Shown: piece by piece, positions 34,834 through 43,994 of the stretch | Numbering within the stretch: the first letter of the stretch is position 1 | Layout of the letters: each line of letters begins with the position of its first letter | Assembly: GCF_001441165.1 (NCBI RefSeq) | Contig: NZ_CP013126.1 | Location: 773,551 to 837,550 of the forward strand | DNA length: 64,000 bases | From: Acidipropionibacterium acidipropionici | GTDB taxonomy: Bacteria > Actinomycetota > Actinomycetes > Propionibacteriales > Propionibacteriaceae | Reading direction: 5' to 3' | The notes under the pieces: model-generated | What the model was told of the DNA's origin: nothing | Databases searched by the model: none | What the model saw: only the letters and a program-made list of their open reading frames with translations | Made by a program: the position numbers and the translations under genes

Positions 34834-36233
34834 AGTTTGAACACCTTCCTGGGGTTGGTCTGCACCAGGTCGCGCGCCGCCTGGGCGGCGTCGTCACCGG
34901 TGAGTCGGCCGACGTCGACGAGGTCGCCGAGGAAGGCGGCGATGGTGCGCCGCGACATGTCGTGGCGGGCCGGGATGGAGCACAGGGCGCGGGTGTCGTC
35001 GACGAATCCGGCCTGGCGGGAGAATCCGGCGATCTCGGTGACGCTGCGGCGGAACCGGCCGATGGCGTCCGGGGAGTCGATGAACCACCACGGGTCGCCG
35101 ATGTAGAAGGAGCGGTAGTAGCCGGCCAGCGGGGCGATCTCGCGGGAGTACATCGTCTCGTCGACGGTGAAGGCCACGAAATGGAAGCCCGGGTTGTTGC
35201 CGTACTCGTTGAGCAGCGGGCGCAGCGGCTCGGTGAAGCTCGCCGGGATGGGGATGTCGGCGCCGATATTGGCTCCGTAGCGCTGCATCCCGGGGAGGTC
35301 GTGGTCCCTGGCGATGGAGGGGTGGACGGTCATCACCAGGCCGTCGTCCTGGGCCAGGCGGGCCTGGTCGTTGAACAGGTGACGGCGCAGCGCGGTGGCC
35401 TCGGCGTCGGTGGCCGTCCCGGCAAGGGCGGCGGCGTAGATCCGGGTGGCCTCGGCGTCGGGCAGACGCTGGGAGCCGAGGTCTGCGTGGGAGTGATCGG
35501 AGGAGACGGCGCCGTGATCCTTGAAGTAGCGGCGGCGGTCGGCCATGGCCTCGACGAAGCCGGCGTAGTCGCCGGTGTCGATGTTCGCGGCGCTCCCGAG
35601 CTTCTCCACCAGGGACGGCCAGTCTGGGCGGGTGGGCTCCAGGTAGATGTCGGGGCGGAAGGTGGGCAGGACGCGCCCGGTGAAGGTGGGATCCTCGGCC
35701 AGCTTCCGGTGGCCGGACAGGTCGTCGGCGGGGTCGTCGGTGGTGGTGAGCACCTCGACGTTGAAGCGGTCGAGCAGGGCGCGGGGCCGGAAGGCGGGGG
35801 TTGCCAGAGCGTCGGCGATGGTGTCGTAGATCTCGTCGGCGGTCTCTGGCGAAAGACGCTTGGTCACCCCGAAGAGACCGGACAGTTCGGCGTCGAGCCA
35901 CAGGCGCATCGGGGTGCCGAGGAAATCGGGCCAGTGCTCGGCCAGCAGGTGGAAGGCATTGCGGGCGGCCTCGGGTGAGAAGTCGTCGCGGCCGACGCCG
36001 AGGTCTGCCAGGTCGACGCCGTTGGCGTGCAGGATCCGGTTGATGTAGTGATCGGGAGTGATCAGCAGGTCCGTCGGGTCGCGGAACGGAGCGTCATCGA
36101 CGAACCACTCCACGGGCACGTGGCCGTGGGGGGAGATCACCGGAAGGTCCCGGATGCCCTCGTAGATATCGGTCGCGGGTCCCTCGGGAAGCCGCTGAAC
36201 AGTCTGGCCGGGAAACGTCTCTGTCTCACTCAC
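34830..36233 (-). CDS. uxaC: Glucuronate (uronate) isomerase
   Basis: This 467-residue protein is of normal UxaC length. The N-terminal metal motif SPHGHVPVEWF, DPTDLLITPDHYINRIL, VLTTTDDPADDL, and the C-terminal VDDTRALCSIPARHDMSRRT and KVFKL ending are family landmarks. It converts D-glucuronate to D-fructuronate (or galacturonate to tagaturonate), the first step of hexuronate catabolism. First gene of the uxaC-uxuB-uxuA unit, just after the LacI regulator on the same strand. It is the only enzyme gene of the three without visible damage. Confidence 0.93.
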   Translation of the reverse strand: MSETETFPGQTVQRLPEGPATDIYEGIRDLPVISPHGHVPVEWFVDDAPFRDPTDLLITPDHYINRILHANGVDLADLGVGRDDFSPEAARNAFHLLAEHWPDFLGTPMRLWLDAELSGLFGVTKRLSPETADEIYDTIADALATPAFRPRALLDRFNVEVLTTTDDPADDLSGHRKLAEDPTFTGRVLPTFRPDIYLEPTRPDWPSLVEKLGSAANIDTGDYAGFVEAMADRRRYFKDHGAVSSDHSHADLGSQRLPDAEATRIYAAALAGTATDAEATALRRHLFNDQARLAQDDGLVMTVHPSIARDHDLPGMQRYGANIGADIPIPASFTEPLRPLLNEYGNNPGFHFVAFTVDETMYSREIAPLAGYYRSFYIGDPWWFIDSPDAIGRFRRSVTEIAGFSRQAGFVDDTRALCSIPARHDMSRRTIAAFLGDLVDVGRLTGDDAAQAARDLVQTNPRKVFKL

Positions 36234-36297
36234 TCTTCGAGGATCTCAGGGCCGGTAGAACCAGGCGACGCGTTGCCAAGACTTGCCGTCAGGCTGT

Positions 36298-37305
36298 TCA
36301 TGACGTCGGGCCGGTACTCCCCCGGACCGCCAGGTCGGTGGGGGTGACGACGTCGCGCACGTCGCTTCGGGGAGTGTTCGAGCCGACGATCGACAGCAGG
36401 CCCCGGGCGGCGTTGACGCCGATGAGGTACTGATTGATCCGCACCGTGGTCAGCGGTGGGGCGAGCAGCTGGGCGAAGGGAATGTCGTCGCAGCCGATGA
36501 GCGAGACATCGCCGGGAACCGAACAGCCGTCGGCGGCGGCCTCGCGCATGAATCCGATCGCCATGAGGTCGTTGTAGGCGATGACACCGGTGGTCGGGTG
36601 CTGACACCAAGCCCGGTAGGCCTTCGACCCGCCTCGCAGGGTCGGTGAGAAGGGCCCCAGATGCTGCAGGTGGGTACCGTTCTGGCGGGAGCGGTCCGAC
36701 AGGGCGCGCCACCGGATGCCGTCCTGCCATGAGGTGCTCGGCCCCGACAGGTAGGTCAGATGCGCGTGACCGAGGCCCACCAGGTGGTCGAAGGCCTCCC
36801 TCATGCCGATCGAGGTGTCCGGCGTCACGGAGTTGACCCCCGGGACGCGACGGCTGAGCATGAAGGTCGGCCGGATCCCCGCCAGATGGCGAAGGGCGTT
36901 GTCAGACATGCGTGAGCCGGCGAAGAGGAACCCGTCCACCGAGTCGATGAACCGCTCGAGGGTCTTCGCCTCCACCTCGGCCGACTCGTTGGCGTCCACC
37001 AGGACGACGCCGTAGCCGGCCTCGGCAGCTCCCGCGTAGGCGCCCTTCGTCATGGCTGAGAACACCGGATTTATGACGTCGGCGACGCACATCGCCACCA
37101 GACGGGTCCGCTCGTGGAGGTCCAGATGTGGGACGGGAGCCTGGCGGTATCCAAGCTCGCGCGCCGCCTTGTAGATGCGTTCCGCAGTCTCGGTGCTGAC
37201 TCTCCCCGAACGAGAGAAGGCCCGCGAGACCGTCGACGTCGCCACCCCGGCGGCCTCGGCGACGTCGCGAATGGTGGGACGCCGTCGCTCCCCGGTTTCT
37301 GCCAT
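36298..37305 (-). CDS. LacI-family regulator of the hexuronate cluster
   Basis: ATG 37305 follows GGAGG; the longer upstream frame is antisense to the transporter tail. The 335-residue protein has the LacI DNA-binding domain (TIRDVAEAAGVATSTVSRAF) and effector domain (VDGFLFAGSRMSDNALRHL, TTGVIAYNDLMAIGFMREAA, LIGCDDIPFAQLLAPPLTTV). Located between the GPH transporter and uxaC on the same strand, it most likely controls these genes in response to a hexuronate or its product. Confidence 0.9.
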   Translation of the reverse strand: MAETGERRRPTIRDVAEAAGVATSTVSRAFSRSGRVSTETAERIYKAARELGYRQAPVPHLDLHERTRLVAMCVADVINPVFSAMTKGAYAGAAEAGYGVVLVDANESAEVEAKTLERFIDSVDGFLFAGSRMSDNALRHLAGIRPTFMLSRRVPGVNSVTPDTSIGMREAFDHLVGLGHAHLTYLSGPSTSWQDGIRWRALSDRSRQNGTHLQHLGPFSPTLRGGSKAYRAWCQHPTTGVIAYNDLMAIGFMREAAADGCSVPGDVSLIGCDDIPFAQLLAPPLTTVRINQYLIGVNAARGLLSIVGSNTPRSDVRDVVTPTDLAVRGSTGPTS

Positions 37306-37405
37306 GTCGGCCCTCCACGGGTCGCCATATGCCTGCGTCGGCGTGCGTGATCGCGATGACGGCCCACCAAGCACCCTACCGGGGAGGACGACGTCGCTCA
37401 TGCGG

Positions 37406-39004
37406 CTACTCGTTGAGGGCCATTGCGCCCTCCGGCAGCTGATCGGGCCACAGCTCCTCGTACCGGTGCCCGGTGAGCTTCTCGCACACCTTGCGAGCCT
37501 CGGGGGTGACGTCCTCCTTCGACCCGCCGGCCTCCAGCCGGTCGATTTCGGCGCGCAGCACCTCGTGGGTCTCTGCGTTGAGGTAGATGAACCGGGAGAT
37601 GATGAGTGCAATGCCGATGAGGATCAGCGGGCCGAACACCGTGGCCGCCGCGATCGTATGAGTGGCGGTCGACGTCTGGACCAGCGGGCATGCGTCGACG
37701 CAGGACGGATCGAGCTTGGGGCGGTTGGCTGTGCCAGGCTCCAGGAATCCACCGAGATCCATGATCCAGCCGAGCAGCAGTGTCGCCACAGCACCGGTGG
37801 ACTTGCGACCGAAGGTCATCACCGCGGCGTAGATGCCGGCCCGGTCCTGCCGCGAAATCAACTTGTCGACGTCGGGGATGAACGGGTAGACGTTCCACGG
37901 CGTGAACTCCAGGACCGCTCGCCCGGCCTGGTAGACCGCGCAGATCACGATGAGCCAGGCGAGGATGCCGACCGGCTGGATGAGGTACACCAGCCCCAGG
38001 GCCAGCACGGCGATGATGATCGTGGAGAAGGACACGCCCCACAGGAACTTCGGGCCCCGCTTCACCATGAGGAATCCCGCCCAGATGGTCACCGGCAACC
38101 CGACGATCGACAGGGCCTGCAGGTAGAGGCCGACCGACTCGGACTCATGGACGGCGTAGACCGCGTAGAAGGTGAGAGCCGAGGCGAAGAAGTCCTTGCC
38201 GGTGAAGGAGAGCAGGTAGACCGCCAGGTGCTTGTTGAAGCTGGAGTTGCGGAAGGCCTGCCCGAAGGACTTCACCGACTGCATGACCTCGCGTGTCATC
38301 GACACCTTCGGTCTGGCCTCCAACTCGGCCAGGAACTCCGGGGTGAGCTTGCGCTCCCAGGTGGTGAAGTAGGAGATGCTCACCCCCACGGCGAACAGGA
38401 TGGCGAAGATGAGGCCCGTGATGAAGTAGGCGTTCGGATTATTGGTGGACTTGATCTGGGCGGGGATGAAGAACACCAGGAAGGTGGCCGTCGCCGACAG
38501 GAACATCCGGGTCGAGCTCAGCTTGGTGCGCTGGGTGTAATCGTCCGTCATCTCGGTGGGCAGGGTCTCCCACGGGATGAGGATCATCGCAATGACGATC
38601 TCGACGGCCAGATAGACGAAGAGGTACCACCAGTAGCCACGCCCGGCGATGAAGAGCAGCGGGAAGATCAGCAGCAGCAGCAGTGGGACGCCGATCATGA
38701 GGAAGAAGTGACGCCGTCCGTACTTCTTTCCCACCCGGTACCGGAACAGGTTGTCGGTGAGTGGCCCGATGAACAGGCTCACCACGGCGTCGACGATGCG
38801 GGCGATGAACATGATCGAGCCCGACTGGGTGGCCGTGACTCCGCCGTAGGTGGTGAAGAAGTACAGCATCAGGCCGCTGATGATGGTGTTCCACCCGCCG
38901 CCCATGAGGTCGAGGACGCCGAATCCCAGGCTGCGCCCCATCGTGATGGGCTTCGCCTAGTAGACGCGACGGTTCGAGTAGTCGCGGACGGGTTTCCTGG
39001 TCAT
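37406..39004 (-). pseudogene. GPH-family sugar (hexuronide) transporter with premature amber codon 16
   Basis: The frame from ATG 38941 encodes a 511-residue GPH (glycoside-pentoside-hexuronide) symporter: LGFGVLDLMGGGWNTIISG, PLTDNLFRYRVGKKYGRRHFF and about 12 membrane segments. However, the natural N-terminus is upstream: ATG 39004 reads KPVRDYSNRRVY, the conserved leader of this family, and then TAG at 38957-38959, followed in frame by AKPITMGRSLGFG. So a nonsense mutation separates the normal start from the body. Internal restart at 38941 lacks a ribosome site. Its substrate would be a hexuronate or hexuronide by context. Confidence 0.82.
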
Positions 39005-39189
39005 GTCCGGTTACTTCCCTACGCTCGGCATTGAGACACCTGACGACTGGTGACTGCCGGCCCGGGGCCGGAGGGACATCGTCGTCTCGATCACCCAGGA
39101 GTCTGGCAGCGGGGCTCGGCGTGCCTCGATGTGTTGCCAGCGGTTGCATTGAGCTGGAGCGGGAATGTGTTCGCCGCACCGCTCATGAA

Positions 39190-39261
39190 CCGACAATCAC
39201 TCCCTGGAGGCGCGCTCTCCAGGCATTCCGCCCGGAGGCCGGCCTCCAGAGAGATTGTCGG
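39190..39261. terminator. Large imperfect hairpin after the aldehyde dehydrogenase gene
   Basis: Outer arms CCGACAATC / GATTGTCGG and inner arms CTGGAGGC / GCCTCCAG enclose the perfect core GGAGGCCGGCCTCC. It lies about 30 bp past the minus-strand stop at 39291, without a U-tract, and probably separates the ADH-ALDH transcript from the transporter. The remaining bases between 39005 and 39290 show no gene. Confidence 0.5.
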
Positions 39262-39290
39262 ACGCCTTCTGCGTCAGCGCATAGGAGAGG

Positions 39291-40814
39291 TCAGAACAGC
39301 CCCTGAGGGGCCTCGGTGTAGGAGACCAGAAGGTCCTTGATCTGCTGGTAGGCGTTGAGGATCACCTGGTCGGTCTCCCTCCCGATGCCGGACTCCTTGT
39401 ACCCGCCGAAGGGGGCTCCGGCCGGATACATGTGATAGCAGTTCGTCCACACCCGGCCCGCGAGAATGGCCCGCCCGGCGCGGTAAGCACGGTTGCCGTT
39501 GCGGGTCCAGACGCCGGCCCCCAACCCGTAGCTGGTGTCGTTGGCGATCCGGATCGCATCGTCGTAGTCCTCGAAGGGGGTCAGGGCCAGAACGGGCCCG
39601 AAGATCTCCTCCTGGAAGATGCGCATCGAGTTCTCGCCCTCCAGCACGGTCGGCTGGATGTAGTAGCCGTCGGCCAGATCGCCGTCCAGCTCCCCCGGGC
39701 CGCCGCCCGCACGGACGGTGGCCCCCTCCTGCTTGCCGATCCTGATGTAGTCCAGAATCTTGTCGCGCTGGCGCGCCGAGACCTGCGGGCCGACCTGGCA
39801 GTCGGTATCGAGGGGATTGATCTGCTTCGCGGTGCCCAGCCGCGCGACGGCACGGGGCACGAAGGAGTCGAAGATCGACTTCTGCACCAGGGCGCGGGAC
39901 GGGCAGGTGCACACTTCGCCCTTGTTGAAGGCGAAGAGATTGAACCCCTCGAGGGCCTTCTGGTAGAAGCCGTCGTCGTGATCGGCGATATCGTCGAAGA
40001 AAATGTTCGGGCTCTTCCCACCCAGTTCCAGGGTGGCTGGAATCAGCAGCTGAGCGGCGTCCAGTGCGATATCGCGGCCCACCTCCGTCGACCCGGTGAA
40101 GGCCAGTTTACGGATTCTCGGGTGACGCGACAGCACGGTGCCGATCTCCGAGCCCTTGCCCTCGACGATATTGAGCACTCCGGGCGGCAGCAGGTCCTGG
40201 ATCCTCTCCACCAGGATGAGCAGGGAGATCGGGGTCTCGGACGCCGGCTTCATGACGATGGTGTTTCCCGCGGCCAGGGCCGGTGCGATCTTCCACGCAG
40301 CCATCAGGATGGGGAAGTTCCACGGGATGATCTGCGCGACGACACCCAGCGGCTCGCGGAACTGGTAGGAGACCGTGTCGTGGTCGATCTGCGTGGAGAC
40401 CTGCTCCTGTGCGCGGATCGTCGCGGCGAAGTACCGGAAATGGTCAGCGGCCAGCGGGATGTCTGCGCCGAGCGTCTCCCTGATGGGCTTGCCGTTGTCC
40501 CAGGTCTCGGCCAGAGCGATCTCCTCGCGGTGCTCGTCGATCCGCTCGGCGATCTTCCACAGCACCTCGGCGCGCTCGGCGTTCGAGGCGCGCGACCAGG
40601 CGGGGAACGCTTTCCACGCGACGTCGACGGCCCGGTCGACGTCCTCCGAGGTGGAGCGCGCCACCGAGGTGTAGACCTGCCCGGTGACCGGCGTCCTCAC
40701 CTCGCCGTAATTCCCCTTGACCGGCGCCACGAATTCCCCACCGATGAAGTTCTGGTACTCGACCGCGAAATCGAGCAGGCTCCCCTGCGTATTCGGTCGC
40801 GTGTATGTCGTCAT
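39291..40814 (-). CDS. NAD-dependent aldehyde dehydrogenase
   Basis: ATG 40814 gives 507 residues beginning [16 protein letters not shown], the usual start of AldA/ExaC-like dehydrogenases. Motifs are the NAD-site [32 protein letters not shown], catalytic Glu in [12 protein letters not shown], and catalytic Cys in [14 protein letters not shown]. It oxidises aldehydes such as acetaldehyde or lactaldehyde to acids. It lies 25 bp downstream of an alcohol dehydrogenase on the same strand, suggesting sequential alcohol-to-acid oxidation. Confidence 0.92.
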   Translation of the reverse strand: MTTYTRPNTQGSLLDFAVEYQNFIGGEFVAPVKGNYGEVRTPVTGQVYTSVARSTSEDVDRAVDVAWKAFPAWSRASNAERAEVLWKIAERIDEHREEIALAETWDNGKPIRETLGADIPLAADHFRYFAATIRAQEQVSTQIDHDTVSYQFREPLGVVAQIIPWNFPILMAAWKIAPALAAGNTIVMKPASETPISLLILVERIQDLLPPGVLNIVEGKGSEIGTVLSRHPRIRKLAFTGSTEVGRDIALDAAQLLIPATLELGGKSPNIFFDDIADHDDGFYQKALEGFNLFAFNKGEVCTCPSRALVQKSIFDSFVPRAVARLGTAKQINPLDTDCQVGPQVSARQRDKILDYIRIGKQEGATVRAGGGPGELDGDLADGYYIQPTVLEGENSMRIFQEEIFGPVLALTPFEDYDDAIRIANDTSYGLGAGVWTRNGNRAYRAGRAILAGRVWTNCYHMYPAGAPFGGYKESGIGRETDQVILNAYQQIKDLLVSYTEAPQGLF

Positions 40815-40839
40815 GTCGAATGCTTCTTCCGCTGTTGCC

Positions 40840-41895
40840 TCAGTGCGTGAAATCGGTGACGACACTCGTCCCGACGGTCTTGTAGGTGGTCATGTTGTCG
40901 AGGGCCTCGTTGACGTCGCTCAACCCGATGGCGCGGGTCACCAGATCGCCGGGGTGGAGCTTCCCGGTGGAGACCTGATCCAGCAGGTACCGGAACTCGA
41001 CTGTCGGCATCCCGAAGGAGCCGCGGTAGTCGATCTCGTTGGTGATGAGGTCGTTGATGGTCAGGGCCACCTCGCCGCCCTCGCCCTCCGGCGTCATGCC
41101 GATCTGGACGTGGGTGCCGCGGCGCCGCAGCGAGCCGACCGCATTGCGCAGAGTGGTCGGAATGCCCAGGGCGTCGACGCTCATATCCGCCCCGCCGCCG
41201 GTGATGTCTCGGACGGCCTCGATCGGTTCGGTGGTGCTGGAGTTGATCGTCTCGACGGCACCGACCTTGCGTGCCAGGTCGAGCTTGTCGTCGGCGATGT
41301 CCACGGCGATGACGTTGGCACCCGCCCCGCTGGCGATCTGGGTGGCCGACAGCCCGACGCCGCCGGCCCCGTAGACGACGAGCCAGTCGCCGGGGTGAAC
41401 CTTCCCGACCTCCACGACGCCGTGGTAGGCGGTCATGAACCGGCAGCCCATTCCGGCAGCCTCCTGGAAGGAGACCGCGTCGGGAAGCGGGACGACGTTC
41501 GAGTCGGCGTTCGGGACGTGGACGTACTCGGCGAAACCGCCGTCATAGGTGAATCCCGGCATCGTGATGTCGGGGCACACATTGGAATGGCCGGTCCGGC
41601 AGAACCAGCAGTGCCCGCATCCCAGGGTGAACGGAATGATGACGCGATCCCCCGGCTTGAACTGGGTGACGGACTTCCCGGCGTCGGAGACGACTCCGAC
41701 GAATTCATGGCCGAATGTGTGGGGCAGGTCACCGCCGGTGAACCCGGGCCACTCCCCTCTCCATCCGTGCCAGTCGCTACGGCAGACACCGCAGGCCTTG
41801 ACATCGACGATCACCCCACCGGCATCATCGACCGGATCAGGCACATTCTCAACGACGAGTGGCTTCTTGTACTGCTCAACTACCGCTGCCCTCAT
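40840..41895 (-). CDS. Zinc-dependent alcohol dehydrogenase (MDR family)
   Basis: This 351-residue protein carries all medium-chain ADH landmarks: catalytic zinc ligands in [13 protein letters not shown] (Cys) and [10 protein letters not shown] (His-Glu), a structural zinc site in [16 protein letters not shown] (four Cys), and the Rossmann motif [16 protein letters not shown]. The order with the downstream aldehyde dehydrogenase points to one operon. A FadR-type operator sits about 130 bp upstream. The physiological alcohol is unknown. Confidence 0.92.
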   Translation of the reverse strand: MRAAVVEQYKKPLVVENVPDPVDDAGGVIVDVKACGVCRSDWHGWRGEWPGFTGGDLPHTFGHEFVGVVSDAGKSVTQFKPGDRVIIPFTLGCGHCWFCRTGHSNVCPDITMPGFTYDGGFAEYVHVPNADSNVVPLPDAVSFQEAAGMGCRFMTAYHGVVEVGKVHPGDWLVVYGAGGVGLSATQIASGAGANVIAVDIADDKLDLARKVGAVETINSSTTEPIEAVRDITGGGADMSVDALGIPTTLRNAVGSLRRRGTHVQIGMTPEGEGGEVALTINDLITNEIDYRGSFGMPTVEFRYLLDQVSTGKLHPGDLVTRAIGLSDVNEALDNMTTYKTVGTSVVTDFTH

Positions 41896-42022
41896 GGCTA
41901 CGGGTCACTTCTTTTCTGCTAGGGATCCTCTTTCTGCCCGGGCCGCGCAGCCTCTGATCGTCACAGCGTCGTGACCTGGGATTCCTCACCGGCCGACCCC
42001 CCGGTGACTCACCCCCGGGTTC

Positions 42023-42039
42023 AAATGGTCGGACCATTT
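42023..42039. promoter_or_regulatory. GntR/FadR-type operator upstream of the ADH-ALDH operon
   Basis: AAATGGTCGGACCATTT is a perfect palindrome (8+1+8) containing TGGTCnnACCA, the consensus type of FadR-subfamily GntR repressors. It lies 128 bp upstream of the alcohol dehydrogenase start. TTGACA follows at 42042 on the plus strand, but no plus-strand gene follows. The regulator is not in the window. The rest of 41896-42127 shows no gene. Confidence 0.55.
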
Positions 42040-42127
42040 AGTTGACACCTGCACGATAGCTCTCATGGAGGCCGTAGCCAAATCGGGGTTCGAGGGCTCT
42101 TCGACCCGCTCGTGAAGTCGACACTGT

Positions 42128-42201
42128 GCGCATATTGCTAGCTGGAGGGCGGTTTCCGAGACAGAGATCTCGGAAACCGCCCTCCAGCTAGCAATATGCG
42201 C
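42128..42201. repeat. CTAGCTGGAG hairpin-family repeat, copy 3 (perfect 34-bp arms)
   Basis: Positions 42128-42161 and 42168-42201 are exact reverse complements separated by CAGAGA. The outer 20 bases are GCGCATATTGCTAGCTGGAG. It begins 27 bp past the C69 peptidase stop on the minus strand. It is the most perfect member of the family. Confidence 0.85.
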
Positions 42202-42228
42202 GTGCCGCAGCGCCGGACCAGTGGCCCC

Positions 42229-43746
42229 TCAGAAGTCCGAGCGGGAGAACCGGTTCATCATGAGGTTGCTGGCGTCGAAGAGCACCTTCCCCAGCAGGGC
42301 GTCGGTCTCGACCCGGACGAACTCGGCGATGTCGTTATTGGCGTCGGCCAGCTGCTCTCGCAGGGCGCCGTCCTCGGGAACCTCCACCAAGGCGGCCTGG
42401 GACAGCCGGTTGTCCGTCTGCGTCACCAGCGCGTGCCCGGCCGCCAGCGTCTTCTCCTGGTAGCGCTCGATCTCAGGGATGATGTCGTTGAAGTGCGCAT
42501 CGGCCAGCGCGGCGATGATCCGCGAGGACCAGTAGAGGCTGTCGGTGGACACCCTCTCGGTGGTGTTGGCCAGGCACTCGGGAGTGCGCTCCACATTCGT
42601 GAAGATCGGCACCAGGGTGTTGAAGGGGTTGGAGGCGAAGGCCACCCACTGGATCGCCCGGCTGGACTCGGGCTTGTACGGCCGCACCTGGAGGATCGAC
42701 AGCTGCGAGTGGCGGTTGATGCCGATGGGCCGCAGCAGGTGACGCTGCTCCTCGGTGCCGATGCTCGAGTAGGGGTCGTAGACAGTGCCCTGGTAGTGCA
42801 GGCTGAGCACGTACTTGACGTCCTCGATGGTGAGCTTGCGCTCGGGCACCCGGCCCCAAGGCAGGTCGTCCGAGGCCCAGGTGTGCTCGGGGCTGGGGCC
42901 GTCCCAGTCCTCGGCGTGGGGGTTCAGCACCCGCTGCATGTTCCACGCCCGCGCCGTGTTGTAGACGTGGTCGGAGTCGGAGTGGGAGCCGAAGGCGTCG
43001 CGCGGGTTGAAGGTGTCGCCGAGCGACAGGTCGAGATGGTTCTCGTAGATGAACTGGGCCAGGTCGGGGCTGGCCAGATGCTCGCGGCCCTCGCCCAGGG
43101 CGTCATCCAGATCGAAGGAGTCGATGCCGAGCTGGTTGGGCATCGTCACGTACTGGTCGTCGGGCACCCGCTTGGCAATCCAGTGGTGGCCGCCGACCGT
43201 CTCCAGCCACCAGATCTCGTCGGAGTCGCTGAAGGCGATGCCGTTCATCTCGTAGGTGCCGTGCTCCTCGAGCAGCGCGCCCAGCCGCAGCACGCCCTCG
43301 CGGGCGGTGCGGATATAGGGCAGGACGATGGTGAGCATGTCCTCCTCGCCGATCCCGCCGATCTTCTCGGGGATGTAGTCGGGCGCCCCTTCACGACCGC
43401 TGGCGGGCCGGTACTCGACGAAGGGATCGGCACCCAGCACGCGCTCATTGGTGGTGAGGGTCTCGGTGGCGCTCATCGCGACGTTGGCCGCGTTGATACC
43501 GGCCGCGCCCCAGATCCCCTGGTCGGGGATCGCATTCGGCGCCGCGGTGTATCGCATCGGGTCGTCGGGCAGCTCGATGGTGAGGTGGCCGATGACGCTG
43601 GTGTAGCTGCGCGGCTGGTCGGCCGGGGGGACGACGATGATCTTCTTCGGGTTCCACTCGCCGTTGCTCGAGTCCTCATTGCGCGCCACCAGCGGTGACC
43701 CGTCGTAACTCGCCTTCTTGCCCACCAGGATGGTTGTGCAGCCCAC
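42229..43746 (-). CDS. C69-family dipeptidase (PepD-like)
   Basis: I chose GTG 43746, so that the catalytic Cys is residue 3 (GCTTILVGKKASYDGS), as required in this N-terminal-nucleophile family; the frame runs 77 codons further upstream without a plausible start. The product has 505 residues. Other family landmarks are ARNEDSSNGEWNPKK, WGAAGINAANVAMSATET, and the middle segment VGGHHWIAKRVPDDQYVTMPNQ. It hydrolyses dipeptides in the cytoplasm. Divergent from the tandem paralogue pair. Confidence 0.88.
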   Translation of the reverse strand: MGCTTILVGKKASYDGSPLVARNEDSSNGEWNPKKIIVVPPADQPRSYTSVIGHLTIELPDDPMRYTAAPNAIPDQGIWGAAGINAANVAMSATETLTTNERVLGADPFVEYRPASGREGAPDYIPEKIGGIGEEDMLTIVLPYIRTAREGVLRLGALLEEHGTYEMNGIAFSDSDEIWWLETVGGHHWIAKRVPDDQYVTMPNQLGIDSFDLDDALGEGREHLASPDLAQFIYENHLDLSLGDTFNPRDAFGSHSDSDHVYNTARAWNMQRVLNPHAEDWDGPSPEHTWASDDLPWGRVPERKLTIEDVKYVLSLHYQGTVYDPYSSIGTEEQRHLLRPIGINRHSQLSILQVRPYKPESSRAIQWVAFASNPFNTLVPIFTNVERTPECLANTTERVSTDSLYWSSRIIAALADAHFNDIIPEIERYQEKTLAAGHALVTQTDNRLSQAALVEVPEDGALREQLADANNDIAEFVRVETDALLGKVLFDASNLMMNRFSRSDF

Positions 43747-43821
43747 GTTCCTCGTCCCTTCGCTCGTGGCCGTGACCGACCGGTTCGGCACACCGCCCGA
43801 TTCTAGGCCCGGGCGACAGCC

Positions 43822-43925
43822 CGTCATCCAGGCACCCTGTGCTCTCCCTGTGGAGAATCTCCTCCCAACACGCCGTCTTTCAGCCCTGGCGGGCGCCGGG
43901 ACGGCGTGTTGGGAGAAATTCCCCA
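43822..43925. repeat. ~105-bp hairpin element, copy A (upstream of paralogue 1)
   Basis: This block recurs almost unchanged at 46014-46120. Its core is TCCCAACACGCCGTC (43863-43877) pairing with GACGGCGTGTTGGGA (43900-43914). It lies in the divergent region before the first paralogue, about 70 bp from its start. Confidence 0.8.
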
Positions 43926-43994
43926 CCTGGGCATAGCCGAACACAGCTTCGTCAGATCGGCTGACTCGGAACGACAACCCACTACGCTCGATAC

